Notes: generated from the letters alone by a model not told the origin. A stretch of 50,000 nt of DNA from Symbiodinium natans (GCA_905221605.1 CAJNDS010000496.1:1-50000); one strand, 5' to 3'. Shown: positions 10,009 through 19,019, numbered from the stretch's first letter. Numbers and translations: made by a program.

Positions 10009-10209
10009 ATTCAGCACGAAATCCTGGGCCCCCCCGGAGGCTCTGCCTCCAGCGACGGAAGAGATATCCAGAGGCGCAGCTCTCCGTCACCTTCTCTACT
10101 GTTTGCTTACGAACCCCCAAAAAAACACAAAAGACAGTGATCCCTGTATTGCTCTCGGATAAGGAAGCATATTATATGTTCTTGGTGGGGGTTCTTAAAC
10201 AAATAGTAG

Positions 10210-10375
10210 TGTTGAGAAGCGCTTTGGGGCTTGGGTATAGGAGTTCGGGTTTAGGCGTTTAGGGGTTTCAGGGTCTTCGGCGTTCGGGTTTCTTCAGGGT
10301 TTTAGGTTTAAGGGTTTATGGGTTTTAGGGTTTTAGGGTTTTAGGGTTTTAGGGTTTAGGGCTTATTCAGCGTTT
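10210..10375 (+). repeat. degenerate telomere-like block
   Basis: TTTAGGG drifting to TTCGGG and 8-base TTTTAGGG units. Confidence 0.75.
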
Positions 10376-10402
10376 AGGGTGCACAATTAGTGTTAAGTTT
10401 GC

Positions 10403-10462
10403 CGTGGCTCTTCATCGCCAACCGGCAACCCGAACAAACATTTCCTGCAATCGAGTCTGTCC
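10403..10462 (-). CDS. candidate short Cys-rich exon
   Basis: TTAAG acceptor, then DRLDCRKCLFGLPVGDEEP and a possible GC donor (GGCAAAC). See the similar exon at 9842-9878. Confidence 0.42.
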
Positions 10463-10763
10463 CTTAAAGCCCTAACGGGTCCAGGGTTTAGGTTCAGTGC
10501 TTAGGGTTCCCGGTTGAGGCTTCAGGGTCAGGGTTTAGGGCACTAACCTAGGCTCTCGTTTTCTGCCTCAGACCCAGAAGAGCCCAGAAACCTACCTCAC
10601 CCAGAAAAAAAGTATATACTTTTTAGGTATACGTAGCTATAATGGGAACCCAAAACCAAAAACAGTATTAATAATATTAAAGTATAGTACTCCAAAGCCC
10701 AGGAAAGGGCCGGGGACTGACTAACGAGGGGTTCAGGGCTTGCGCGAATGCTGTGGATTGAGA

Positions 10764-10850
10764 CCCTAAACCCTAAACCCTAAACCCTAAACCCTAAACC
10801 CTAAACCCTAAACCCTAAACCCTAAACCCTAAACCCAAACCCTAAGCCCC
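10764..10850 (-). repeat. telomere-like array (CCCTAAA on +)
   Basis: About 12 near-perfect units. Confidence 0.95.
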
Positions 10851-10865
10851 ATGAATTGCTAGCGC

Positions 10866-10928
10866 CTTGTTCGAAACCATGGGCCGGCAGAAGATCATCC
10901 ACCGCCATGTTGGCAAACGCGGTGAGAG
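10866..10928 (-). CDS. candidate exon, unrecognised
   Basis: TTGAG acceptor, LTAFANMAVDDLLPAHGFEQ, then CAAG followed by GCGCTAGC (possible GC donor). It is sandwiched between two telomere-like arrays of opposite orientation. Confidence 0.4.
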
Positions 10929-10949
10929 CTCAAGGAATGGCTGGGAGTT

Positions 10950-11096
10950 TCGGGTTTAGGGCTAGGGTTTAGGGTTTAGGGTTTAGGGTTTAGGGTTTAG
11001 GGTTTAGGGTTTAGGGTTTAGGGTTTAGGGTTTAGGGTTTAGGGTTTAGGGTTTAGGGTTTAGGGTTTAGGGTTTAGGGTTTAGGGTTTAGGGTCT
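10950..11096 (+). repeat. telomere-like TTTAGGG array
   Basis: About 20 almost perfect TTTAGGG units, one of the longest canonical arrays in the window. Confidence 0.97.
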
Positions 11097-11344
11097 ACAG
11101 ATCCTTAAGTTAAAGACGAGCTACATGTGCATGACGCCGACATGGTGCTCACTGCTTCGCGCGTTTGGCTTACTTTGGTTTAGGATATTAAGGTTCTGTC
11201 GAGGGTCTCTGACTCAGGGCTTAGAATACAGTTGCAGGTTCTAGAATTGCAGAATCGTCCCGTGGGCAGGGTGGCAGTACGTCTTCTTGTCCACTCAGTG
11301 CTAACTCTGAAATCAAGCACTCCACACATTGCTAAGAGTCAGTA
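11097..11344. other. no supported gene
   Basis: Unique sequence with short open minus frames only (for example after CGAAG near 11150). No convincing donor or acceptor pair. Confidence 0.4.
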
Positions 11345-11351
11345 AGCTTTC

Positions 11352-11425
11352 CCTAAGCCCTAAACCCTAAACCCTGAACCCTAAACCCTAAACCCCTAAA
11401 CCCCGAAACCCTAAACTCCAAACCC
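11352..11425 (-). repeat. telomere-like block (CCCTAAA on +)
   Basis: CCCTAAA, CCCTGAA and 8-base CCCCTAAA units. Confidence 0.9.
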
Positions 11426-11429
11426 CCCA

Positions 11430-11509
11430 TATGGTTTCTGTCGGGAGGCGCCCTCAGCGAATGCCCGGAACCTGATGTGGAGCTCATCGACCGTGGCTGC
11501 TTGGATGTC
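11430..11509 (-). CDS. candidate exon, unrecognised
   Basis: CCAG acceptor, then DIQAATVDELHIRFRAFAEG and ASRQKPY. Codons favour G/C in the third position. Donor unclear. Confidence 0.45.
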
Positions 11510-11539
11510 CTGGCTGGGTCTGTGGTCTGAACCCCCCCC

Positions 11540-11602
11540 TACTAACCCTAAACCCTAAACCCTAAACCCCAAACCCTAAACCCTAAACCCCAAACCCTTA
11601 AC
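11540..11602 (-). repeat. telomere-like block (CCCTAAA on +)
   Basis: Eight units, some CCCCAAA. Confidence 0.9.
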
Positions 11603-12427
11603 CTCAACGTCTAGTCCCAACCTTCTGGTACTAGGAGTGTGCTTGAATCGCCTCATCGCGTGTGAAGTCATGCTGCAGAGCGTGAAGTCACATCAGGCGT
11701 GAAGTCACATCACCAGCACGCGATTTCGAGGCCCCAACACCAGTATCATGTCAGCAACTGCTTGCAAACAGGATTTCGACGCCCACGCTTAACGAAAACT
11801 GCGCCTCCGACCTCATCTAGGGGGGGGGGGCTCTATTGTGTTTTCGAGCGAACCCTGAGCAAACAAAACCCGACATCCGGATTTCGACACCTGGGTTTCT
11901 GGGCCGAGCGGGTTTTATCTGGGGCCTGGCCATGGTCAGGCTGACCGAGCCCATGAGCAAGGGACTGATCGAAAACTGAACCTCGCACGAATCGACAAAT
12001 GGGGAAACTATCACAGCCGCCCATGGTCATGCGCCGGCGAAACGAGACCACATCACACACACACACACACACACACACAAAATAAACATATTTATATACA
12101 TACATATATACATATTTTTACTTCAATGCTTAGCACACGCTAGCCCCTGCGTTGCACGCAACTTCCCTGCCTGCAAGGCGAGAACGTACATCGACAACCA
12201 GCAAATCCCCATCATTCTCCATCAATCAAGTAGTATTCTTTAGAGCCCCAGAGCATAGCTAGGCCGTAGGCTTGTAAGGGAACCCGGCTGGGAATGCATA
12301 TCCATTCACGCGCCGGCAATGCGACTTTATGCAAGCAGATGCGACTTTAAACCCATCCCTAGTATCGTACTGATGGAGTGATGGTGTCGTGTCATTCAGA
12401 GTCGTTCACGGTCGAAGTGCTGAAAAA
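11603..12427. other. gene-less stretch with CA microsatellite
   Basis: Contains imperfect GCGTGAAGTCACATCA repeats (11660-11715) and a CA dinucleotide run (12053-12079). I see no supported exon. Confidence 0.5.
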
Positions 12428-12722
12428 ACTCATGCGGGTTTGTTCTAAAATGGGGGGGCGACGGGTGTTGGGATCAGGGTATGCTTCGCGGGTATGTTTC
12501 GGGGTATGTTTCGGGATGTGTTTCGGGGGTAATGTTTCGGGGGATGTTTCGCGGCATCATGAGCTACTTTAGATGCAAGTTCGGGGGCATGTTTCGCAGG
12601 GTTTTTTTCGGGGTATGTTCGCGGAATCATGAGCTACTTTAGATGCACTTTCGGGGGCAGGTTTCGCAGGTATGTTTCGGGATATGTTTCGGGGTATGTT
12701 TCCAAGTATGTTTCGCGGGTGT
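12428..12722 (+). repeat. ATGTTTCGGGGT minisatellite with higher-order duplication
   Basis: Imperfect 11-12-bp units of GTATGTTTCGGG type. A longer segment with CATGAGCTACTTTAGATGCA is duplicated (near 12558 and 12629). The minus-strand reading gives NIPRN repeats, probably not coding. Confidence 0.85.
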
Positions 12723-12752
12723 GCAACCCGTGTGCGCTTGTTAAACCTGTGC

Positions 12753-12980
12753 CCCCCAAACACGAACAAATCCATGTGGACCGACATCCAATCAAGCACG
12801 TCCTCTTTGTACTCTTCCAGTAGGCGATCAAGCATACTCACGAGCAAGTCCGCGACAGCTGTGCAGACGTTGCGTCCTCGGAACGAGAGGTGCGCTGCAC
12901 ACTGCGGAGACTCTCTGTCACCCTTGCAAAGGATGAGCAATGCCTGCGGACTCCATTGTGCAACGAGATCCAGGTATGTT
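12753..12980 (-). CDS. candidate exon, helical, unrecognised
   Basis: CTCAAG acceptor opens TYLDLVAQWSPQALLILC and continues through SMLDRLLEEYKEDVLDW and VHMDLFVFGG. An internal GTGAGT exists but coding character continues past it. The candidate GC donor is near 12752. It looks like an amphipathic helical domain. Confidence 0.55.
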
Positions 12981-13231
12981 CTTGAGGCTCGCGGAGATGA
13001 TTGCGGAAAGCAGGGAAGGCTCTGCAAGTAGACATAAGCCGTCATACATCATAATACGATGGTTTTAGCGCGTCCTTGGGGGCTTGGACATCTGCTCGAA
13101 CATGGAAGGTCCCCCACGTCTTATTCAGCCCTCAAGGACGCTTCAACAACCCCTTGACATGTTACAGCGCATAAAAAAAGAGCAGCGCTCACATATCCAA
13201 CGGGAAGTGAAGTTGGATGCTCAGGGATTTG

Positions 13232-13265
13232 AATCCTAAACCCTAAACCCTAAACCCCAAACCCC
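13232..13265 (-). repeat. short telomere-like block (CCCTAAA on +)
   Basis: Four units next to the exon at 13278. Confidence 0.85.
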
Positions 13266-13277
13266 CCGGGGGCGTGC

Positions 13278-13371
13278 CTGGCTTGAAGCTGCCGAGCACG
13301 TCGAGGAAGATTTTCCCGACTGCTGAGTCGCCCAACATGTTCTCCAACATGTTCGTGATCCTGGACGTGGC
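13278..13371 (-). CDS. candidate exon, helical, unrecognised
   Basis: ATCCCAG acceptor, then ATSRITNMLENMLGDSAVGK and IFLDVLGSFKP, followed by a GC donor (CCAG then GCACGC). It would follow the Lys-rich region of 14.0-15.2 kb in the transcript. Confidence 0.52.
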
Positions 13372-14023
13372 CTGGGATTCTACTCCCCTTAGGACCTTAG
13401 CAATAAAAAAACAATCATCATCATCATAATCATAACCATAATATGTTTAACATCCTCTTGGGCTTTATATAAACAAAAATAAATCATAATCCCAAGGGGG
13501 ATATGGGGGAGGGGTTGGCGTTAACATGCGAAAGATATATGCAGGGGGTCGCCCTAAACAGGGCGCATGCCACAAGGCTCGTTTTACGGGCTCCGTGCAG
13601 GAATTCCCCAAACTTGCAACTGTTGGAAACCCCTACTGTTGCCCGACCTTGCAATATCATGCTCTAAACATGACTCCTTCCTCCAACAACCAGGTAAGGC
13701 GCGGCGTTTGGGGTCAGAACAACCCAGCTTGGTAGCCCTGGAAATCCATACGCCCTGAGCTCATAAGATATGACAGAGGGACCGGACGAATGCTGCGACA
13801 AGGACACGCCAACACGCCAGTACATAAAAACACACACTACGACACGGCAACCCAAGCCCCCCAGCTCTGTTACAAAAAGGAAGCTCCTTCTGCTACACAT
13901 TCGGAGAATGCTGCAAGGGAGAAGGGTGCAAGGCCTCATTGAGAACGGAGTTCTTGACATTGTCCACCTGTGACCAATGGCGGACCCCCAAACTCTCTAA
14001 ATCAGCCCTTCTTAGAGCTGAAC
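13372..14023. other. no supported gene
   Basis: Holds an ATC-rich low-complexity stretch (13405-13440) and unique sequence. Several short ORFs on both strands lack coding character. Confidence 0.45.
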
Positions 14024-15252
14024 TCAGTTCACTTCGATCACACTTCTGTCCCAAGCTGCCTGCCCGAAGAACCAGTCCTTCATCGCGTCCTTGGCCTGCT
14101 TCACTAGCTCCGGGCCTGCCAGGTCCTTCACGAAGTCCATGCCCGGAATCTTGACCTTCTTCTTGTCCTTCTTCTTCTTGTCCTTCTTGTCCTTCTTATC
14201 CTTCTTCTTCTTGTCCTTCTTCTCCTTCTCCCGCTTCTTGTGCTCGGCCTTTGAGACTCCTCTGCGCCGACGGCTGAGGCTGGTCGCGAGGGTGCTGAGG
14301 GCATGCTCCGAATGCCCCGCAGGATGCTCCTGGCCCAGGGCCTGAAGAGTCCTCCTCGCAAGCTGGATGTCTTTCCGGTCGATCCCCTGAGGTCGCTCGC
14401 GCCTTGAAAGGAGAGAGCGGCCACGCGAGACGTGCGGCGACATGCTCAGGAGGGCTGTTTTCGAAGGAGACGCGCTCTTCGCAGCCTCCAGCTCCTTGCA
14501 GGTCCCTGGGTCGCCACGGTCCTCAGGCAACATCCGGGGCATATATGGGCATATATGGGCACAATTGCACGATTTAAGAGCCCTAAACATCCCTTCTTCC
14601 TTCTTCCCACAGTCCTCCGGCATGACGCTGGGATTGAAAGCTGCCTGGTGGGAACAGGATGACCCTGCCGATGGGTCAAGCTCGCACTTGCCGGTATCCG
14701 ACATGATGAAGCACTCAGGACACCCATCCAAGCACACGGACCTTCGCGAGACATCGTTTAGGCTTCTTGATGGTTCTTTGGGTGCAAGTGCCACGGCAAT
14801 AACAGCAATCATACCAGTCCCGATCACAACAGTAGTAAAAAGCCAATCAATCAAATCATCACTTTCCCCTCCCAGGAAGGGCCTCCCCGAGACGTCGATG
14901 TGCAGCTGCTTGTCAAGTGGGCAGGCCAAGCAGTCGTCGGGGCGAGGCCCCAGGCAAGCATCACATCCGGCGCACTTGTTGCAAGCAGCCGTGGCCGTGG
15001 AGGTGCTTTTGTCCACATCCATGCGAAACATGTAATACCCCTGGGGGCACTGGGGCCCTGGTTGGCCACGCTCCTGACGGCTGAGTACCGTCCTGTCCTG
15101 ATCGAAGCGCTCGTCTTGCCGAATGCTCACGAGCTGAGACTTCACCGCCTGGGGAATTCCCGCGATCAGGTCATCCAGATCGCTGGCTGCATGCCTGCTG
15201 AGCCCCACAAGCATTCCTGGAGAGCTTGGAGCCCTCTGAACGGTCATCTCCT
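14024..15252 (-). CDS. Cys-rich then Lys-rich region, probably three exons read through
   Basis: One long open frame preceded by a pyrimidine tract and CCTCAG acceptor (near 15253). Residues 60-130 are Cys-rich with CPQGYY, CNKCAGCDAC and CLACP spacing, like furin/GCC2-type extracellular repeats. CLDGCPECFIMSDTGKC follows. The apparent membrane helix between them (about 14745-14870) is T-rich, starts at a possible GA donor and ends at GCGAAG, so it is more likely an in-frame intron. A second possible intron (about 14500-14670) ends in GACCCAG. The C-terminus has a Lys/Asp run (KKDKKKKDKK, near 14160-14240) and an amphipathic tail before TGA. Function unknown. Confidence 0.6.
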
Positions 15253-15436
15253 GAGGGGGGGTGGGGGGTTGTTAGGGCATTTCCTTAGGGGGCTATTCTG
15301 AAAAGTTTGGGTATGCAGGTCGGTAGATCATACTTGCGCTTTCTGTTACACCGTATCTGATTATATTTACAAGTATATTCTACTACCAGTATCTCATATT
15401 ACAAGTCCATTATATTGCAAGTACATTATACGATAC

Positions 15437-15518
15437 AGCTGGGGGCGCAGTTGCTCCTCCTCCAAGAGGACTACGACGGGGTCCTTCTTTGCCTTTGGGG
15501 CCTTCGGCCGCAAGTTGC
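15437..15518 (-). CDS. candidate exon, unrecognised
   Basis: AACTCAG acceptor, then NLRPKAPKAKKDPVVVLLEE and EQLRPQL, with a GTATCG donor. Strong coding feel. It joins the preceding exon in phase only if that exon ends at an internal GTCACT donor (near 15657). Confidence 0.55.
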
Positions 15519-15552
15519 CTGAGTTCCGTTGGGCAGCACGCGCACCGAAAAT

Positions 15553-15640
15553 ATCCTAAACCCTAAACCCCAAACCCTAAACCCTAAACCTCAAACCCTA
15601 AACCCTAAACCCTAAACCCCAAACCCTAAACCCTCAAACC
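15553..15640 (-). repeat. telomere-like array (CCCTAAA on +), intronic
   Basis: About 12 units lying immediately after the donor of the 15640-15726 exon on the minus strand, so the intron begins GTTTGAGGGTTTAGGG. Confidence 0.93.
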
Positions 15641-15726
15641 TCATGAGCCCAGTGACACATCGGAGCCAGCTTCGGGCACGGAGCTCCCTGGCAGAAGCGC
15701 TCGCTCCGGAGCGCAGCGGGATCTGC
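15640..15726 (-). CDS. exon: C-terminal part of thrombospondin type-1 repeat
   Basis: CTCCCCAG acceptor, 29 codons including LRSERFCQGAPCP, the R.C....CP ending typical of TSP1 repeats, then a GTTTGAGG donor made of telomere-like sequence. It joins in phase (0) to the exon at 16416-16497. An alternative donor near 15657 would give a better phase to the next exon. Confidence 0.62.
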
Positions 15727-15839
15727 CTGGGGAGATTAGGGTAAACAGGGCTTGGGGCTTAGGGTGTAGGGTTTCGGGCTACTCTACAGGTCTTGAAAAA
15801 GAATTTGAATACGGTTTGTGTTTGTATCAAAAATTAGAA

Positions 15840-15897
15840 TACGGTTTGTGTGTGTTGTGTGTGTGTGTGTGTGTTTTTTTTTGGGGGGGGGGGGGGG
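15840..15897 (+). repeat. TG microsatellite followed by T9-G15 tract
   Basis: GTGT run (15850-15873), then an uninterrupted oligo-T to oligo-G junction. Similar T/G tracts occur elsewhere in the window. Confidence 0.9.
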
Positions 15898-15965
15898 TAT
15901 TGTAGTATAAGTCTACAGGGGCCAGGGAATACTGCTAATTACTCATTATTCCGACCCCTGTAGTA
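15898..15965. repeat. small foldback-like element, family B
   Basis: Runs from the poly-G tract through TATTGTAGTATAAG to ATTATTCCGACCCCTG. Shares ends with 9925-10008 and 18222-18310. Confidence 0.4.
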
Positions 15966-15991
15966 GGGCTTGGGGTGTTTTAGGAGTTTGG

Positions 15992-16100
15992 GATTTTCCC
16001 CTAAACCCTAAACCCTAAACCCTAAACCCTAAACCCTAAACCCTAAACCCTAAACCCTAAACCCTAAACCCTAAACCCTAAACCCTAAACCCTAAACCCT
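15992..16100 (-). repeat. telomere-like array (CCCTAAA on +), intronic
   Basis: About 15 perfect units inside the intron between two TSP1 exons. Confidence 0.96.
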
Positions 16101-16182
16101 CATAAGATCGCTACCCTGACCCAGGGCAAGGGGCTCAGGCAATCGGCCCGGGCTCATGCAGAAAAGTCTTGGGGTGTAGGTT

Positions 16183-16323
16183 GGGATGTTCCCCCTTTAT
16201 GCTAACAGTCCTGAATAGGGATTATAGTAGCCCCTCTGATATTCCCTGTTAAGGACCCTTCATAGGGATTATAATGCCCCTATTATATCCCCTACTAGGA
16301 GCTGTTAGAATAAGGGTCCCAAG
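16183..16323. repeat. inverted-repeat element, family A (MITE-like)
   Basis: Begins GGGATGTTCCCCC and ends with the rough inverse (CTGTTAGAATAAGGG). Internal AGGGATTATA is repeated. No ORF. Confidence 0.65.
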
Positions 16324-16334
16324 GTGTAGGCGGT

Positions 16335-16402
16335 ATCCCTAAACCCTATTATAAACCCTAAACCCTCAACCCTAAATCCTAAACCCTAAACCCTAAACCC
16401 TG
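16335..16402 (-). repeat. telomere-like block (CCCTAAA on +), intronic
   Basis: About eight units directly downstream of the TSP1 exon on the minus strand. Confidence 0.9.
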
Positions 16403-16415
16403 GGGGCCGAGATGC

Positions 16416-16497
16416 TTTGTACTTCTTCCGGCAGCTTGCAGCATCTGCGGGGGTGGCGGCGCCCCGGGAACGTTGCTGGGTGCCGAGGCCACAGGAC
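16416..16497 (-). CDS. exon: middle part of thrombospondin type-1 repeat
   Basis: GATCCAG acceptor, one base then 27 codons starting SCGLGTQQRSR and containing AASCRKKYK. SCG.G...R.R is the core of a TSP1 repeat. The single leading base completes the GTG codon begun by the exon at 17008-17060, giving CSVSCGLG. A GC donor (AAA then GCATCT) keeps phase 0 into 15640-15726. The other frame, rich in Pro, is rejected for this reason. Confidence 0.68.
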
Positions 16498-16516
16498 CTG
16501 GATCGTTAAGGGTTGG

Positions 16517-16603
16517 GATGGATTCAGGGTTTAGGGTTTAGGGATTAGGGTTTAGGGTTTAGGGCTTGGGGTTTAGGGTTTAGGGCTTAGGGCTTGGGGT
16601 TTA
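16517..16603 (+). repeat. telomere-like block, intronic
   Basis: TTTAGGG and CTTAGGG units in the intron that splits the TSP1 repeat, opposite in orientation to the arrays at 15992 and 16335. Confidence 0.9.
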
Positions 16604-16706
16604 GGGATGTTCCCCCTTATACCTAACAGCTCCCTTAATGGGGATTCTCGTAACCCCCTACTCTATTCCCTAAAAAGGGAGCTGTTGGTATCAGGGGGAA
16701 CATCCC
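16604..16706. repeat. inverted-repeat element, family A (MITE-like), 103 bp
   Basis: Near-perfect terminal inverted repeats of about 33 bp (GGGATGTTCCCCCTTATAC at the left, its inverse at the right) around a short AT-richer loop. It lies in the TSP1 intron and could fold into a long hairpin. Confidence 0.8.
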
Positions 16707-16900
16707 GAGTTAAGGGCTTTCCGCGTCCAAAGTCTCATCAGGACTTTTTGTGTCCCTGAAGTCTGAGATGACATTCGTGGACTCCATGCGGAACCCACAA
16801 ACAAGGGGGGTTTAGGGTTTGGGGTTTAGGGTTTTAGGAGTTTAGGGTTCGATCACCCGAAACATCGCAGATGGAAGATGCCTCAAGACATCCCTCAAAA

Positions 16901-16938
16901 CGCCCCCCCCCCCCCCCCCCAAAAAAAAAAAAAAAAAA
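16901..16938 (+). repeat. poly-C to poly-A junction tract
   Basis: About 20 C followed by about 18 A. On the minus strand this is T then G, as at 15874 and 34673. Confidence 0.95.
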
Positions 16939-17007
16939 GAAGACATCAAAAGCGCCTGAATGAACCCTAATCTCTCGCCCCCCTCAAGGCTCCCGAAGTC
17001 AGGTGAC

Positions 17008-17060
17008 ACAGAGCAGGGGGACCATGGTCCCCAGTCTGAGAGGACGCAGTTCCCTGGCTC
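17008..17060 (-). CDS. exon: N-terminal part of thrombospondin type-1 repeat
   Basis: ACTCTAG acceptor, then EPGNCVLSDWGPWSPCS, with the C..SDWG.WS.CS signature of TSP1 repeats, ending two bases into a codon at a GTCACC donor. The next exon supplies the third base in phase. TSP1 repeats are secreted or cell-surface adhesion modules. The previous exon (17270-17380) also ends in phase 0. Confidence 0.72.
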
Positions 17061-17269
17061 CTAGAGTCAAGGAGATTTGATATTAAAGGTCTTTGGAGGG
17101 GTTTTTAGGGTTCAGGGGGTCTTTGGAGGGTTTAGAGGGTTTAGGGGGTTTAGAGGGACAGGTTTTCGAGACTTTTGGACGGGGAGGGGGGGTTTGGGGT
17201 GGGGGGGGGCCAAATGGCCTCGTCTTTCCTAGAAGGTTCCACCCTAAACCCAAACCCTAAACCCTCAAC

Positions 17270-17380
17270 CTGGAACCCTCTTAACATGGCTTGAGAAACC
17301 GGTGTCTCCTTAGGCACCCAATAGCAGTCTCCCTCGCCGTAGCACGTCTCGAAGGATACGTGCGCCGCGCATTCCAAGCT
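17270..17380 (-). CDS. exon, Cys-containing, unrecognised
   Basis: CAACAAG acceptor, 37 codons starting SLECAAHVSFETCYGEGDCY and ending LRGFQ, then GTTGAGGGTTTAGGG as donor. Four Cys suggest an extracellular fold. In phase with 18130-18177 before it and with the TSP1 exon after it. No family recognised. Confidence 0.62.
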
Positions 17381-17389
17381 CTTGTTTGC

Positions 17390-17459
17390 CTGGCTTTAGG
17401 GCTTTAGGGCTTGGGGTTTAGGGTTTGGGGTTTGGGGTTTGGGGTTTGGGGTTTAGGGC
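17390..17459 (+). repeat. telomere-like block, TTTGGGG-rich
   Basis: TTTAGGG gives way to five TTTGGGG/GTTTGGG units. Confidence 0.9.
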
Positions 17460-17607
17460 TCTCTTGTTTGCCTGGGGCATGGCTTGGGGTCTCTTGGCTG
17501 GCGGCGTATCCGTGATTTGGGGTAGGCTTTTGTGGGGTCGGAATAATTTGGGGAAGAATTGTTGATAGGCCTTGATATTTTGTGCCCTAATAACCCCCCA
17601 AAAACGA

Positions 17608-18115
17608 AACCCTAAGCCCTAAGCCCTAAGCCCTAAGCCCTAAGCCCTAAGCCCTAAGCCCTAAGCCCTAAGCCCTAAGCCCTAAGCCCTAAGCCCTAAG
17701 CCCTAAGCCCTAAGCCTTAAGCCCCAAGCACAGAGAGCCGTGAAGGGTGTATAAGGTTGTACCCTGAAGCCTCCCCTAAGCCCTAAGCCCTAAGCCCTAA
17801 GCCCTAAGCCCTAAGCCCTAAGCCCTAAGCCCTAAGCCCTAAGCCCTAAGCCCTAAGCCCTAAGCCCTAGCCCTAAGCCCTAAGCCCTAAGCCCTAAGCC
17901 CTAAGCCCTAAGCCCTAAGCCCTAAGCCCTAAGCCCTAAGCCCTAAGCCCTAAGCCCTAAGCCCTAAGCCCTAAGCCCTAAGCCCTAAGCCCTAAGCCCT
18001 AAGCCCTAAGCCCTAAGCCCTAAGCCCTAAGCCCTAAGCCCTAAGCCCTAAGCCCTAAGCCCTAAGCCCTAAGCCCTAAGCCCTAAGCCCTAAGCCCTAA
18101 GCCCTAAGCCCTAAG
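17608..18115 (-). repeat. large CCCTAAG array, intronic
   Basis: About 65 nearly identical CCCTAAG units (CTTAGGG on the minus strand), broken only near 17716-17773. It is homogeneous for a variant that is rare elsewhere. It lies between exons 18130-18177 and 17270-17380, both phase 0. Confidence 0.97.
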
Positions 18116-18129
18116 GCATGCACCTCAAC

Positions 18130-18177
18130 CCTAGATAGGCCCTTTCGTAACCTGTCACTCTCGGGCTTAAGCGCCCA
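18130..18177 (-). CDS. candidate short exon
   Basis: TTGGCAG acceptor, 16 codons (WALKPESDRLRKGLSR) and a GTTGAGG donor. In phase 0 with both neighbours. Short, so moderate confidence. Confidence 0.47.
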
Positions 18178-18221
18178 CTGCCAAGTCCAAAAGAACACTG
18201 AAAACCTATAACCTATGGGGG

Positions 18222-18310
18222 GGGGGGGGTCGGAATGAATAGTGCTAGTATTCCCTTATTACGGCCCCTTTGTAATTCTACGAGGAGTAACCCCCCCCCC
18301 CCCCCAAAAA
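18222..18310. repeat. small foldback-like element, family B, with C/A tract
   Basis: GGGGTCGGAATGAATAG at left and a poly-C/poly-A tract at right (18291-18320). Confidence 0.4.
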
Positions 18311-18354
18311 AAAAAAAAAAAGCTAATGACTAAGGCCCCTGTATGTGAAACCAC

Positions 18355-18450
18355 CCTCGGGGCCTTCAGGGGCTTGGTCTGGACCCAAGCGCTTGGAACC
18401 ACCTGCTCGGTGAAAGCGAAGTCGGGTCCCACCCACTCGGGCGGCAGGTC
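18355..18450 (-). CDS. exon, unrecognised
   Basis: CAAAGCAG acceptor, exactly 32 codons (starts DLPPEWVGPDFAFTEQ, ends KAPR), GTGGTTTC donor. Clear third-position G/C bias. Confidence 0.6.
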
Positions 18451-18477
18451 CTGCTTTGAGGAATGCTGTTCTGGAAG

Positions 18478-18525
18478 CCCTAAACCCTAAACACCCTAAA
18501 CCCTTTACAAAAACAATATGAGATG

Positions 18526-18557
<32 letters not shown>

Positions 18558-18590
18558 TCCTAAACCCGAAACCCTAAACCCTAAACCCGT
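18478..18590 (-). repeat. telomere-like units around an AT microsatellite
   Basis: CCCTAAA units on both sides of an imperfect TATATA run (18527-18558). Confidence 0.9.
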
Positions 18591-18686
18591 TGCTTTGAGA
18601 GGTGTGGAGAGTTCAGAAGCATCGGCGAACGGAAAAAGAAATTGCAATGCTAAAGGGAAGAGCCAGCTTGAACGGATCCCACTCAC

Positions 18687-18717
18687 CCTTTGGGGCATCA
18701 AGCCGTGCTTTGCGTGC
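18687..18717 (-). CDS. possible short exon
   Basis: Short open stretch between ACAAAG and a consensus GTGAGTGG donor. Frame cannot be chosen with confidence. Confidence 0.3.
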
Positions 18718-18723
18718 CTTTGT

Positions 18724-18775
18724 CAGGGTTTAGGGTTTAGGGTCTAGGGTCTAGGTTTTGGGGTTTAGGGTTTAT
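18724..18775 (+). repeat. telomere-like block
   Basis: TTTAGGG and TCTAGGG units. Confidence 0.88.
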
Positions 18776-18942
18776 GGCCGGCGTGTGATTTCGCCCTCTA
18801 CTCGCAAACTGAGTCCGAGGCAGCTCTTCGCATATTCCCCCTATTAGTTCAGTTCGCTCTGTGGGTCTGAATCCGAAGATCCCTAAACCCTAGACCCTAA
18901 ACTTTACTATCAGGATGTTGCATCGGATGTTGGGTCCTGCAC

Positions 18943-19007
18943 CCCGAAAGCCGCTTTGTCAAAAGCGATTTGGAGATGACCGCTCGCCTGTCCGGAAGGA
19001 CATTGAA
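18943..19007 (-). CDS. exon, unrecognised
   Basis: TCTTTCAG acceptor and GTGCAGG donor. Two frames are open. Phase from the preceding exon (one base left over) selects the one reading IQCPSGQASGHLQIAFDK. Confidence 0.5.
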
Positions 19008-19019
19008 CTGAAAGATCTG

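Noticed and set aside
12445-12720. NIPRN-repeat protein
   Set aside because: Reading of a minisatellite in several frames; kept as repeat only.
14745-14870. A transmembrane helix in the 14.0-15.25 kb ORF
   Set aside because: The region looks like an intron (T-rich, GA donor, GCGAAG acceptor) splitting a Cys-rich repeat; kept only as a possibility.
16728-16800. Open minus frame VCGFRMESTNVISDFRDTK as an exon
   Set aside because: It would interrupt the in-phase join of the first two TSP1 exons, and no good acceptor precedes it.
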